This document shows positions 36,547-45,245 of a DNA stretch of 64,000 nt, piece after piece (position 1 is the stretch's first letter; each line of letters opens with the position of its first letter). The position numbers were made by a program, and so were the translations under genes. The notes under the pieces were generated by a model. That model ran no database searches. It was not told where the DNA came from and saw only the letters and a program-made list of their open reading frames with translations. This stretch comes from Clostridium sp. Its GTDB lineage: Bacteria > Cyanobacteriota > Vampirovibrionia > Gastranaerophilales > Gastranaerophilaceae. The stretch lies in contig JAHALR010000014.1 in NCBI GenBank assembly GCA_018362895.1, positions 52,634 to 116,633 of the forward strand, written 5' to 3'.

Positions 36547-37635
36547 TTATGAACTTAAAACTTCACCTGCTATCAAATCTCCCATCTGTGTTGTTCCGAC
36601 AAGATGTTCTCCATTTGTGCCCGAAGAATATATATCTGGGGTTCTATATCCTTTTTTCAGGACTGATTTTACTGCATTTTCTATTGAAGAAGCAGCATCA
36701 TCTTTTCCGAAACTATATCTCATCATCATAGCAGCAGACAAAATTGTTGCAATCGGATTTACTGTATTTTTCCCTTTCAAATCAGGAGCAGACCCATGTA
36801 TAGGCTCATACATACCTTTGCTGTTATCAGAAAGACTCGCACTTGCAAGCATGCCCAATGAGCCGGGCAGCATAGAAGCTTCATCAGAAAGAATATCACC
36901 GAAAATATTTCCTGTTACAATAACATCAAACTGTTTCGGATTTCTGATTAACTGCATTGCGGCATTGTCAACATACATATGAGAAAGTTCAACTTCCGGG
37001 TAATGATTCGAAACAGACGTGACAACCTCTCGCCACAATCTTGAGGCATCAAGTACATTTGCTTTATCGACAGAACAAACTTTTTTATTCCTTTTCATTG
37101 CTGTTTGAAAAGCAACATGTGCAATTCTTTCAACTTCTTTTTCATAATAAATCATGTTGTTAAAACCGGCACGTTCTCCGTTAATAATATCAATACCTCT
37201 GGGTTGTCCGAAATACACATCACCTGTGAGTTCTCTAACCATCATAATATCAACGCCTTTGACGACCTCCGGTTTCAATGTGGAAGCACCCAATAATTCG
37301 TCATAAACAATTGCAGGACGAAGGTTTGCAAAAAGATTCAACGCTTTTCTTATACCAAGAAGTGCTTTTTCAGGACGAACTTCAGCAGGAAGAGTATCAT
37401 ATTTCCAATCTCCGACAGCACCTAGATAAACAGCATCAGCATCCTTTGAGATTGAAACAGTAGAATCTGGCAGAGGTTTTCCACAATCTTCGTAAGCACA
37501 TCCTCCGATTAATGCCCTTTCATATTCAAATTGATAACCGAATTTCTTCTCAATAGAATTTAAAATTTTTACGCCCTCGTCAATTACCGCAGGACCGATT
37601 CCGTCTCCACCCAGCAATGCTATTTTATATCTCAA
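36547..37635 (-). CDS. leuB: 3-isopropylmalate dehydrogenase
   Basis: 362 residues. IALLGGDGIGPAVIDEG, LGAVGDWKYD, LRKALNLFANLRPA, VRELTGDVYFGQPRG, the catalytic Tyr-type NNMIYYEKEVERIAHVAF, CSVDKANVLDASRLWREV, NIFGDILSDEASMLPGSLGMLASAS and EPIHGSAPDL are the standard LeuB motifs. NAD-dependent oxidation and decarboxylation in leucine synthesis. It starts 1 nt after leuD, in one operon. leuA and leuC are not in this window. Confidence 0.97.
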   Translation of the reverse strand: MRYKIALLGGDGIGPAVIDEGVKILNSIEKKFGYQFEYERALIGGCAYEDCGKPLPDSTVSISKDADAVYLGAVGDWKYDTLPAEVRPEKALLGIRKALNLFANLRPAIVYDELLGASTLKPEVVKGVDIMMVRELTGDVYFGQPRGIDIINGERAGFNNMIYYEKEVERIAHVAFQTAMKRNKKVCSVDKANVLDASRLWREVVTSVSNHYPEVELSHMYVDNAAMQLIRNPKQFDVIVTGNIFGDILSDEASMLPGSLGMLASASLSDNSKGMYEPIHGSAPDLKGKNTVNPIATILSAAMMMRYSFGKDDAASSIENAVKSVLKKGYRTPDIYSSGTNGEHLVGTTQMGDLIAGEVLSS

Positions 37636-37636
37636 T

Positions 37637-38143
37637 TTAAACTCCTAACTTTTTCTTTGTGTAATTAATTAAACCACCCTGATGAATTAAATCTTGAATT
37701 TCTTTTGGAAATTTTGTGCATGTATACTCTTTATTTTGAGTAAGATTTTTGACTATTCCATTGTTTAAATCAACATAAATTCTATCACCTGTTTTTGCTT
37801 CATCAGCAAGAGTCGGATGTTCAAGAATGGGCAAACCTATGTTGATTGAATTCCTAAAAAATATTCTCGCAAATGATTTCGCAATTACAACAGAAATTCC
37901 ACTGGCCTTTATAGCAATCGGAGCATGCTCTCTGGAGCTTCCACAACCGAAATTTTCACCGGCAATAAGAATATCGCCATGCTTAACATTTTTTACAAAA
38001 TTCTTATCCAAATCCTCCAAACAGTGAGAGGCAAGCTCTTTTTCATCACTCGTATTCAAATATCGTGCGGGTATTATAACATCAGTATCAATATTGTCAC
38101 GATATACAAAAGAATTTCCCTCAATTGGTGTATTCATGTTCAA
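37637..38143 (-). CDS. leuD: 3-isopropylmalate dehydratase small subunit
   Basis: 168 residues. RDNIDTDVIIPARYLN, ILIAGENFGCGSSREHAPIA (small-subunit signature) and FARIFFRNSINIGLPIL identify LeuD of the short (archaeal/cyanobacterial LeuD-like) type. With LeuC it isomerises isopropylmalate. First gene of the leuD-leuB pair. The true start may be one of two Mets (MNMNTPIEG). Confidence 0.95.
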   Translation of the reverse strand: MNMNTPIEGNSFVYRDNIDTDVIIPARYLNTSDEKELASHCLEDLDKNFVKNVKHGDILIAGENFGCGSSREHAPIAIKASGISVVIAKSFARIFFRNSINIGLPILEHPTLADEAKTGDRIYVDLNNGIVKNLTQNKEYTCTKFPKEIQDLIHQGGLINYTKKKLGV

Positions 38144-38228
38144 TCTCCATTTACAAATTTAAAAAATCATACTATATATAATAGTATAAACTATCTATTT
38201 CGGTACAAGAAGATGAAGGAGATTTAAG

Positions 38229-38447
38229 ATGAATTATTACATTGGCGAAGCAGCTGGAAAAGTTTATGAATTTTTGGCAGATCAAAAAAATGGTGAAGCT
38301 ACTATTTCTAAAATCCAAAAAGAATTAGACTTGAGCGAAAACTTTGTAAATATGGGTATCGGCTGGTTGTCACACGAAGGCAAAGCTGATTTATCAGGCA
38401 AAGGTGCTAGAACAAAAGTTAGACTTACAGAAGATTCAGCTAACTAG
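38229..38447 (+). CDS. Winged-helix protein (DUF2582-like)
   Basis: 72 residues with AAGGAGA upstream. YIGEAAGKVYEFLADQKNGEATISKIQKELDLSENFVNMGIGWLSHEGKADL is the pattern of the small winged-helix DUF2582 family: helix, turn, recognition helix (NFVNMGIGWL) and wing. Found in Bacteroidetes, Clostridia and related lineages; role unknown, probably DNA binding. Single gene with terminator at 38462. Confidence 0.8.
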   Translation: MNYYIGEAAGKVYEFLADQKNGEATISKIQKELDLSENFVNMGIGWLSHEGKADLSGKGARTKVRLTEDSAN

Positions 38448-38461
38448 TTCTGAAAAAGAAT

Positions 38462-38497
38462 AAAAAAGAGCAGATATAATATCTGCTCTTTTTTTAT
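38462..38497 (+). terminator. Terminator of the winged-helix gene
   Basis: AAAAAAGAGCAGATA / TATCTGCTCTTTTTT with a two-base loop. Confidence 0.92.
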
Positions 38498-38539
38498 GCA
38501 TTCGTTTAATGTATTATAATCTAAAAAGAGGAGTCTGAA

Positions 38540-39742
38540 ATGTTCGTAAAAGATTTGAAATACAACCTTCCTGATAAAGACGGATTTTTTGGAGAATTCG
38601 GCGGAGCATTTGTACCTGAAGATTTTAAAAAAGTTTTAAATAAACTCGATGAAGAATTTGAAAAAGCAATTAAAGACGAAAACTTTTTGAAAGAAGTTTA
38701 TGATCTACTCAAAGATTATTCGGGACGACCCACTCCTTTATATTTTGCAAAAAATTTAACAAATCATTACGGCAAAGGGAAAATCTACCTGAAAAGAGAA
38801 GACCTCAATCATACAGGTGCACATAAAATAAATAACGTAATAGGACAAGCACTGCTCGCCAAAAGAATGGGAGCAAAAAAAGTTATTGCAGAAACAGGTG
38901 CAGGTCAGCACGGTGTAGCTTCTGCAACAGCAGCCACTCTACTCGGTTTGGAATGTGACGTGTTTATGGGAGAAAAAGACATTATCCGCCAGCACTTGAA
39001 TGTTGAAAGAATGAAACTCTTAGGTGCAAAAGTCCATTCTGTTGATACGGGAACAAAAACACTTTCAGATGCTTGCGATGCTGCAATAGATTATTGGATA
39101 AGACACAGCGACGAAGTATTTTATATCTTGGGGTCTGCTGTCGGACCTCATCCTTATCCTAAAATAGTAAGATTTTTTCAATCCGTAATCGGAAATGAAA
39201 TTAAATATCAGTGTTTGGAGAAAGAAGGCAGACTTCCCAATTATGTTCTTGCTTGTATCGGCGGCGGAAGTAATGCAATAGGTGCATTCCACGCATTTAT
39301 GGATAATCCAGATGTAAAACTGATAGGTCTTGAGGCAGCGGGTGAAGGCATTGATACAGGGAAAACAGCAGCAAGTTTAGCTAAAGGCAAAAAAATGATT
39401 CTGCACGGAAAACGCCAATATGTTTTGTGCGACAAAAACGGAAATGTCGGGGAATCTTATTCTATTTCGGCAGGTCTTGATTACCCCGGATGCGGACCTG
39501 AACACTGCTATTTACACGATACAGGACTTGCAAAATATGAACCGATTACAGATGACGAAGCTGTACAGGCGTTTGCAAGACTCTCAAGGCTTGAGGGTAT
39601 TATACCCGCAATAGAGTCTGCTCATGCTGTTGCTTATTTAGAAAAACTAATGCCGTCAACGAATGCTGACGACATAATAGTTGTAAATTTATCGGGCCGT
39701 GGTGATAAAGACACTGAAAGACTTTTACAATTGTTGGTTTAA
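38540..39742 (+). CDS. trpB: Tryptophan synthase beta chain
   Basis: 400 residues with AGAGGAG upstream. FGEFGGAFVPE, GRPTPLYFAKNL, KREDLNHTGAHKINN (PLP lysine in HKINN), ETGAGQHGVASATAA, ACIGGGSNAIGAFHAF, GLDYPGCGPEHCYL and NLSGRGDKD match the TrpB1 family that works with TrpA. TrpA and other trp genes are not adjacent, so the trp genes are dispersed. Uses indole and serine to make tryptophan. Confidence 0.97.
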   Translation: MFVKDLKYNLPDKDGFFGEFGGAFVPEDFKKVLNKLDEEFEKAIKDENFLKEVYDLLKDYSGRPTPLYFAKNLTNHYGKGKIYLKREDLNHTGAHKINNVIGQALLAKRMGAKKVIAETGAGQHGVASATAATLLGLECDVFMGEKDIIRQHLNVERMKLLGAKVHSVDTGTKTLSDACDAAIDYWIRHSDEVFYILGSAVGPHPYPKIVRFFQSVIGNEIKYQCLEKEGRLPNYVLACIGGGSNAIGAFHAFMDNPDVKLIGLEAAGEGIDTGKTAASLAKGKKMILHGKRQYVLCDKNGNVGESYSISAGLDYPGCGPEHCYLHDTGLAKYEPITDDEAVQAFARLSRLEGIIPAIESAHAVAYLEKLMPSTNADDIIVVNLSGRGDKDTERLLQLLV

Positions 39743-39810
39743 TTTAGCCATACAGTTTAAAATATTTTTGCTAAAATACAAACAAGTATTATTAAAAGGG
39801 ACAAATATAA

Positions 39811-41043
39811 ATGGAAGAGAAATTTCAATTAAAAGAAGAATTTATAAAACAGGCACAGGAAATCTCAAGAGGGGCAGAACTGCTTCCGGGCGGTGTAAAA
39901 GAACTCGCTATAAAATTGCAAAAATCTAAAGAATCAGGCAAACCGATAAGAGTTAAACTCGGTATGGACCCTACTCGTCCTGACTTACACCTCGGTCATA
40001 CTGTTGTTATGAAAAAGCTCAAAAAATTCCAAGAACTAGGGCATCAGATTGTTCTTCTTGTGGGCGGTGCTACCGCAATGGTAGGCGACCCGTCAGGCAA
40101 ATCGGAAACACGTCCTGCTTTGACAAAAGAACAGGTAGAAGAAAATGCAAAAACATATTTTGAACAAATGTCAAAAGTTCTTGATACATCAAAAGCAGAA
40201 GTAGTAAATAACGCTGACTGGCTTCACCCGATGCAGTTGACTGATTTGTTGAAACTTGCTTCAAATGTTACAGTAGCACAAATGATGACACGAGACGACT
40301 TTGCAAAACGTTATGCTGACGGAAAACCTATCTCAATACACGAATTTTTCTATCCACTTATGCAGGCTTATGACTCTGTTGCTATTGATGCTGATATAGA
40401 ACTCGGTGGTACAGACCAGCGATTCAATGTTTTGTTGGGCAGAGAAATTCAAACAGCTTACGGCAAACCGAATCCGCAAATGGTTATGCTTTTGCCGTTG
40501 ATTGAAGGTACAGACGGACTTGTAAAAATGTCTAAAACATATCCCGAACACTGTATCTCTTTAACAGACAGTGCAAAAGATATGTACGGAAAACTGATGT
40601 CAATTCCTGATACTTTGATTATCAAATATTTCAGCCTGTTGACAGATATTTCCGATGAAGAATTGAAACAGATTGAAGAACGTCTAAAAACAGAAAATCC
40701 TCGCGACATTAAAATGCAATTGGCTTATACAATAACAAACGAATACCACAGTGATGAAGAAACAAAAAAAGCACAGGATGAATTTGTGAATGTTGTACAA
40801 AACAAAGGTATTCCTGAAGATATCCCTTCTCACAAAATGCCGGAAGAAAAAAACATATTAGACTTACTTCTTGAATTGGGCTTTGTTGCCAGCAAAGGAG
40901 AAGCCAAAAGACTAATTGCAGGCGGCGGAGTAAAACTGGATAACGAAAAAGTTTCAGATATAGCTCTTATGGTGTCTGTACCGTCTGAACCCATAGTGTT
41001 ACAATCAGGTAAAAGAAAGTTCATGAGACTTACAAATGGCTAA
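39811..41043 (+). CDS. tyrS: Tyrosyl-tRNA synthetase
   Basis: 410 residues of the TyrZ-like class. The HIGH-type box is DLHLGHTVVMKK and the KMSKS-type box is VKMSKTYPEHC. VGGATAMVGDPSGKSE, DWLHPMQL, ELGGTDQRFNVLLGRE and a C-terminal S4 domain (FVASKGEAKRLIAGGGVKLD) are present. Charges tRNA-Tyr. Its end overlaps the start of cysK by 8 nt. The upstream A-rich leader with AAAAGGGACA serves as ribosome site. Confidence 0.96.
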   Translation: MEEKFQLKEEFIKQAQEISRGAELLPGGVKELAIKLQKSKESGKPIRVKLGMDPTRPDLHLGHTVVMKKLKKFQELGHQIVLLVGGATAMVGDPSGKSETRPALTKEQVEENAKTYFEQMSKVLDTSKAEVVNNADWLHPMQLTDLLKLASNVTVAQMMTRDDFAKRYADGKPISIHEFFYPLMQAYDSVAIDADIELGGTDQRFNVLLGREIQTAYGKPNPQMVMLLPLIEGTDGLVKMSKTYPEHCISLTDSAKDMYGKLMSIPDTLIIKYFSLLTDISDEELKQIEERLKTENPRDIKMQLAYTITNEYHSDEETKKAQDEFVNVVQNKGIPEDIPSHKMPEEKNILDLLLELGFVASKGEAKRLIAGGGVKLDNEKVSDIALMVSVPSEPIVLQSGKRKFMRLTNG

Positions 41044-41968
41044 TATTCATGAAAATATTTTGGAGCTAATAGGGAATACTCCGCTTATACGTTTAAACAA
41101 AATTAATCCCGGGAAAGCTGATGTCATTATTAAAGCAGAATATTTTAATCCGGGAAATTCAATAAAAGACAGACCGGCTTTAAATATGATTGAAAAAGCA
41201 GAAAAAGAAGGTCTAATTGATAAAGATACTGTAATTATTGAACCAACAAGCGGAAATACCGGAATAGGCCTGGCTCTAATCTGTGCGGTTAAAGGATACA
41301 AACTTGTTCTAACAATGCCAGAAAGTATGAGTGTTGAAAGAAGAAAAATGCTTTCAGCTTACGGAGCAGAGCTTATGCTAACACCCGCACAAGAAGGAAT
41401 GAAAGGGGCTGTTAATGCAGCTTTAAGAGCAGCCGAACACTTTGAAAAAAGCTTTATACCTTCACAATTTTCAAACCCGGCAAATCCTGAAATTCATGAA
41501 ACAACAACAGCAGAAGAAATCATACAAGACACTGACGGAAAAATTGACATTTTTGTTGCTTCTTTTGGTACGGGAGGAACTGTTTCAGGTGTAGGCAAAA
41601 GACTGAAAGAATACAATCCTGACATAAAAATAATTGCGGTAGAACCGGCAGAAAGTCCCCTTGTAACGGAAGGAAAAGCAGGTTCTCACGGAATACAGGG
41701 AATCGGAGCAAACTTTATTCCGCAAAACCTCAATCTAAAGGTTATAGACGAAGTCAAAACTGTTACAACCAAAAATGCAATTGAAACGGCTATTGCTATG
41801 TCAAAAAAAGAAGGAATCTGCTGCGGAATATCTTCGGGTGCAAATGTTTATACAGCACTTGAACTTTCAAAAAAAGATGAAAACAAAGGGAAACTTATAG
41901 TAGCAATGACCTGCGATTATGGTGAAAGATATCTTTCTACTCCACTTTGCGATTTTTGTGCGAAATAA
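41036..41968 (+). CDS. cysK: Cysteine synthase A
   Basis: 310 residues. IGNTPLIRLNKI, EYFNPGNSIKDRPALNMIEKA (PLP lysine in SIKDR), EPTSGNTGIGLAL, SFGTGGTVSGVGKRLKE, and GIGANFIPQNL followed by EGICCGISSGANV are the O-acetylserine sulfhydrylase motifs. Makes cysteine from O-acetylserine and sulfide. It is directly followed by cysE, which makes its substrate; the two enzymes also form a complex in many bacteria. Confidence 0.96.
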   Translation: MANIHENILELIGNTPLIRLNKINPGKADVIIKAEYFNPGNSIKDRPALNMIEKAEKEGLIDKDTVIIEPTSGNTGIGLALICAVKGYKLVLTMPESMSVERRKMLSAYGAELMLTPAQEGMKGAVNAALRAAEHFEKSFIPSQFSNPANPEIHETTTAEEIIQDTDGKIDIFVASFGTGGTVSGVGKRLKEYNPDIKIIAVEPAESPLVTEGKAGSHGIQGIGANFIPQNLNLKVIDEVKTVTTKNAIETAIAMSKKEGICCGISSGANVYTALELSKKDENKGKLIVAMTCDYGERYLSTPLCDFCAK

Positions 41969-41981
41969 AATAAGGCAGCAT

Positions 41982-42644
41982 ATGTTAATAAAACGAGCAA
42001 TTGAACAAATAAAAGAAGATATAAAAACAATCTATGATAAAGACCCTGCTGCAAATAATATTGTGGAAGTTTTTCTCTGTTATCCTGGACTGCATGCACT
42101 TATCCTTCACAGAATAGCCCACAAATTGAGATACTGGGGCATTCCTGTTATACCGAGGATGATTTCATACTGGAGCAGAGTTTTAACAGGAATAGAAATA
42201 CACCCCGGAGCAAGAATAGGCAGAAGATTTTTTATTGACCATGGAATGGGTGTTGTTATAGGTGAAACAACATACATAGGTGATGATGTTTTAATATATC
42301 AGGGGGTAACCTTAGGCGGTACAGGCAAAGAACATGGAAAACGCCATCCGACTCTTGAAGACAATGTTATAGTAGGCGCAGGAGCAAAAGTTCTCGGCAA
42401 TTTAAGAATAGGCAAAAATTCACGAATCGGTGCAGGTTCTGTCGTTGTTGACAATGTTCCGGAAGATTCCACTGTCGTAGGCATCCCCGGAAGAGTTGTT
42501 CATCAAAGAATAATGATTGACGGACAGCTCATGCACAATAGAATGCCCGATCCCGTAAAATGCCAGCTCAACAGGCTAACTTATGAGGTAGCAGAGATAA
42601 AAGAACAACTGAATATAACTACATCAAACAAAAAAGATTGTTAA
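41982..42644 (+). CDS. cysE: Serine O-acetyltransferase
   Basis: 220 residues from ATG 41982, which is the conserved start; an upstream ATG inside cysK is rejected. IKEDIKTIYDKDPAANN, CYPGLHALILHRIAHKLRYWGIP, HPGARIGRRFFIDHGMGVVIGETTYIGDDVLIYQGVTLGGTGKEHGKRHPTL is the CysE hexapeptide signature with the catalytic His. First committed step in cysteine synthesis; typically feedback inhibited by cysteine. Short form, like cyanobacterial CysE. Confidence 0.96.
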   Translation: MLIKRAIEQIKEDIKTIYDKDPAANNIVEVFLCYPGLHALILHRIAHKLRYWGIPVIPRMISYWSRVLTGIEIHPGARIGRRFFIDHGMGVVIGETTYIGDDVLIYQGVTLGGTGKEHGKRHPTLEDNVIVGAGAKVLGNLRIGKNSRIGAGSVVVDNVPEDSTVVGIPGRVVHQRIMIDGQLMHNRMPDPVKCQLNRLTYEVAEIKEQLNITTSNKKDC

Positions 42645-42760
42645 AACTTAAATTTACACTTCTTAATTTTAGATAGTATGTATTTTTGAGATTTTCTTGT
42701 ATAATAAATCATTGTAGGGTAGTCCCCCTAATTTTATATAAATATAAAAAGGAGAAAGAA

Positions 42761-42940
42761 ATGAAAGTAAAAATTAATGACGGATGCATAGCTTGCGGCG
42801 CTTGCGAATCAGTTTGTGATGCAGTATTCTCTATCGAAGATGTTGCAGTTGTTAATGAAGCTGCTGTTGCAGGCAATGAAGACTGCGTTAAAGAAGCAGC
42901 TGAATCTTGCCCCGTAGGCGTTATCGAAGTAGAAGAATAA
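42761..42940 (+). CDS. Single-cluster 4Fe-4S ferredoxin
   Basis: 59 residues from ATG 42761 with AAAAGGAG 6 nt upstream. GCIACGACESVCDAVF supplies three cluster cysteines (C-x2-C-x2-C... then C), and ESCPVGVI the fourth, the layout of small monocluster ferredoxins of anaerobes. Very acidic, as expected for an electron carrier. The longer reading starting at 42686 is rejected. Terminated at 42961. Confidence 0.9.
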   Translation: MKVKINDGCIACGACESVCDAVFSIEDVAVVNEAAVAGNEDCVKEAAESCPVGVIEVEE

Positions 42941-42960
42941 TCGAAGCGATAAAAAATATA

Positions 42961-42999
42961 AAAAACAGCTTTAAAGTTTTTCTTTAAGGCTGTTTTTTT
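42961..42999 (+). terminator. Terminator of the ferredoxin gene
   Basis: AACAGCTTTAAAG / CTTTAAGGCTGTT (one bulge) with a TTTTT loop and a final T run. Confidence 0.88.
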
Positions 43000-43013
43000 G
43001 TTATAAAGATAAT

Positions 43014-43658
43014 ATGAAAAGCAAACAAAATATAGATAAAATAATACAAGGAATAAAAGATGCAAATCTCCCGCAAAGAGACTTTGTTAAAATGATGGAA
43101 ACATTCCATGACCCTTTCAAAGTGTTAATATGCTGTATATTGAGCCTCAGAACAAACGATCTTACCACATATCCTTGTTCATTAAGAATGTTGGAACTGG
43201 GAACAAAACCGGAAGATTTTTTGAATGTAGAAGTTGACACACTGGCTAAAGCTATTTATCCTGTCGGTTTTTACAAAAACAAAGCACAACAAATACTCGA
43301 CATCTCAAAAGAAATAGTTGAAAAATATAACGGAAAAGTACCCGATACAATTGAAGAACTTGTAAAATTTAAAGGCGTAGGCAGAAAAACAGCAAACCTC
43401 GTTATGGCAAAAGGTTTTGACATACCTGCTATCTGTGTTGATGTACATGTCCACAGGATTTCAAACAGATTAGGCTGGGTAAAAACCAAAACACCGGAAG
43501 AAACAGAAATGGCATTGAGAAAATTACTGCCGAAAAAATACTGGCTTGATATAAACACAATTCTTGTAACTTTCGGACAAAATCTTTGCAAACCGCAAAA
43601 ACCGATGTGCGAAACCTGTCCGATTACAGAATATTGTGAATCATACAAAAAAGACTGA
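43014..43658 (+). CDS. nth: Endonuclease III
   Basis: 214 residues. Helix-hairpin-helix with catalytic Lys in KFKGVGRKTANLVMA, the catalytic Asp in AICVDVHVHRISNRLGWV, and the C-terminal 4Fe-4S loop CKPQKPMCETCPITEYC (C-x6-C-x2-C-x5-C). Base-excision glycosylase/AP lyase for oxidised pyrimidines. Start close after the ferredoxin terminator; no clear Shine-Dalgarno, so the leader is short. Confidence 0.95.
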   Translation: MKSKQNIDKIIQGIKDANLPQRDFVKMMETFHDPFKVLICCILSLRTNDLTTYPCSLRMLELGTKPEDFLNVEVDTLAKAIYPVGFYKNKAQQILDISKEIVEKYNGKVPDTIEELVKFKGVGRKTANLVMAKGFDIPAICVDVHVHRISNRLGWVKTKTPEETEMALRKLLPKKYWLDINTILVTFGQNLCKPQKPMCETCPITEYCESYKKD

Positions 43659-43677
43659 TATTAAATCAGTCTTTTTT
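43647..43677. terminator. Bidirectional terminator overlapping the end of nth
   Basis: AAAAAAGACTGAT / ATCAGTCTTTTTT. The left arm overlaps the last codons of nth. It also terminates the leftward gene at 43701. Confidence 0.88.
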
Positions 43678-43700
43678 GTATTTTATTAATTTTTATTTGA

Positions 43701-43976
43701 TTAAATATTGCCACCTGAAATGAAGTTTACGATATCGAATAAAGAATCTTTAACAAATTCAACTGCCAATTCTTGAACAGGTCTTTTGTCAATGTAATCA
43801 AAAGCGATATAAAGAGGATCTCTTGAGTTTTTGAATCTCATTCTGATATCTTTTTTGTCAATGATAGCAAGATTCGCTTGAAGCTTATTTTCCTGTTGAG
43901 CTCTTCTCAATAAAGGTCTGAATTGTCCGTTGCCGCCTCTGTTGTTTTTAGCATCTCCAGCTGGGTTAATTGACAT
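43701..43976 (-). CDS. Lineage-specific small protein
   Basis: 91 residues with AAAAGGAG upstream. MSINPAGDAKNNRGGNGQFRPLLRRA, then ANLAIIDKKDIRMRFKNSRDPLYIAFDYIDKRPVQELAVEFVK, ending in FDIVNFISGGNI. The N-terminus is Asn/Gly-rich and flexible, the remainder forms one or two helices and strands. No family recognised. Its upstream region has the same GTATATAC-type architecture as the gene at 26056. Confidence 0.65.
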   Translation of the reverse strand: MSINPAGDAKNNRGGNGQFRPLLRRAQQENKLQANLAIIDKKDIRMRFKNSRDPLYIAFDYIDKRPVQELAVEFVKDSLFDIVNFISGGNI

Positions 43977-44156
43977 TTTGTTGCTCCTTTTTATATCCTA
44001 TGTATATATAAACGTATATACTTTTAAAAAATTGCGTATATACTTCAATAATGTTACAAAATGTTTACATAAATTTAATATTAAACATATATAAAATTTT
44101 TGTAATTTTTCCCTGATAGTATTAAAATAAAAGAATATAGTTGAAGGAGTAGAGAT
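43977..44156. promoter_or_regulatory. Divergent control region with GTATATAC-type repeats
   Basis: 180 bp between the leftward gene at 43701 and lpxD. GTATATACTT occurs at 44014-44023 and 44036-44045. Read on the minus strand the order AGTATATAC, GCAATTTTT, GTATATAC, TTTATATATAC before the gene's ribosome site parallels 25978-26029. A standard promoter for lpxD is not obvious; AGTATTAAAATAAAAGAA around 44117 could serve. Confidence 0.5.
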
Positions 44157-45245
44157 ATGAGAACATACAAAATAGAGGAAATATCCGAAATAGTCGGAGG
44201 AATTTTGACCAAAGCAGAAGATGCTTCAATAGATAAACTTATGCCTCCGCTTTTGGCTGACGAAAATTCACTTGCACTTGCTTTATCAGAAGAAGAAATT
44301 GAAAATCTTGCAAAAACAAAAGCTAAAGCAGCGCTTGTTCCTCTTGGTGTAAATTTTGAACACATCACAACAGTTGAAGTCGAACGTCCGAGACTGGCTA
44401 TGATGAAACTACTCCATCTCTTCTATGATGCACCGGATGCTCCGATAGGAATACATCCAAGCGCAGTTATACACCCAGAAGCAAAAATTGGAGAAAATGT
44501 TTCAATCGGTCCTAATGTTGTTATTTCAAGAAATTGTGTAATCGGAAACAATACGAAACTTCTTGCAAATATTTATATAGGCAAAAATTCAACAGTAGGT
44601 GAAAATTGTCTTTTCCATCCTGGAGTAAACATCGGTGATAACTCCCATATCGGCAACAGAGTTATTTTGCAACACGGTGTAAGTATCGGTGCTGACGGAT
44701 TCAGCTTTGTAACAGAAAACCCTGACGTAATCGAACAAGCAAGAAAAGAAGGTGCTGTTAAAGAAGCGAATACAAAACAAAAAGTATACAAAATACCGTC
44801 TATCGGTGGTGTCGTAATTGAAGATGATGTTGAAATAGGAGCAAACACCTGTATTGACAGAGGAACTATTGAAAATACAGTCATCGGACCGCAAACAAAA
44901 ATAGACAACCTTGTTCAAATAGGTCACAACTGTAAAGTCGGTGGAGCATGTATGATAGTTTCCCAGGTTGGACTTGCAGGAAGTTGTAAAATCGGTGACA
45001 GAGTAGTTATTGCCGGACAGGCAGGTCTTGCTGACCATCTTGAAATAGGAAGTGACTCTATTGTAATGGCTCAAGCTGGTGTTACAAAAAGTTTCCCTGA
45101 AAAATCAATCATCATCGGTGCACCGGCTGTTCCTAGAAAAGACTTTATTAAACAGTTAAAAATGCTCAAAGCAGCGGAAGAGGTTGTTTCTAAATTCAAA
45201 AAATATGAACACCTTCTTGATTCTTTCGAGCAGGGAGAACAATAA
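44157..45245 (+). CDS. lpxD: UDP-3-O-acylglucosamine N-acyltransferase
   Basis: 362 residues, a little longer than usual. An N-terminal uridine-binding domain (residues ~1-100) leads into a left-handed hexapeptide helix (IHPEAKIGENVSIGPNVVISRN ... VEIGANTCIDRGTIENTVIG) with the catalytic His in LVQIGHNCKVGG. A C-terminal helix closes the trimer. Adds the second acyl chain in lipid A synthesis. First gene of the lpxD-lpxC-fabZ-lpxA operon; its stop overlaps the lpxC start by 1 nt. A short HGVSIGADGFSFV segment is conserved. Confidence 0.96.
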   Translation: MRTYKIEEISEIVGGILTKAEDASIDKLMPPLLADENSLALALSEEEIENLAKTKAKAALVPLGVNFEHITTVEVERPRLAMMKLLHLFYDAPDAPIGIHPSAVIHPEAKIGENVSIGPNVVISRNCVIGNNTKLLANIYIGKNSTVGENCLFHPGVNIGDNSHIGNRVILQHGVSIGADGFSFVTENPDVIEQARKEGAVKEANTKQKVYKIPSIGGVVIEDDVEIGANTCIDRGTIENTVIGPQTKIDNLVQIGHNCKVGGACMIVSQVGLAGSCKIGDRVVIAGQAGLADHLEIGSDSIVMAQAGVTKSFPEKSIIIGAPAVPRKDFIKQLKMLKAAEEVVSKFKKYEHLLDSFEQGEQ

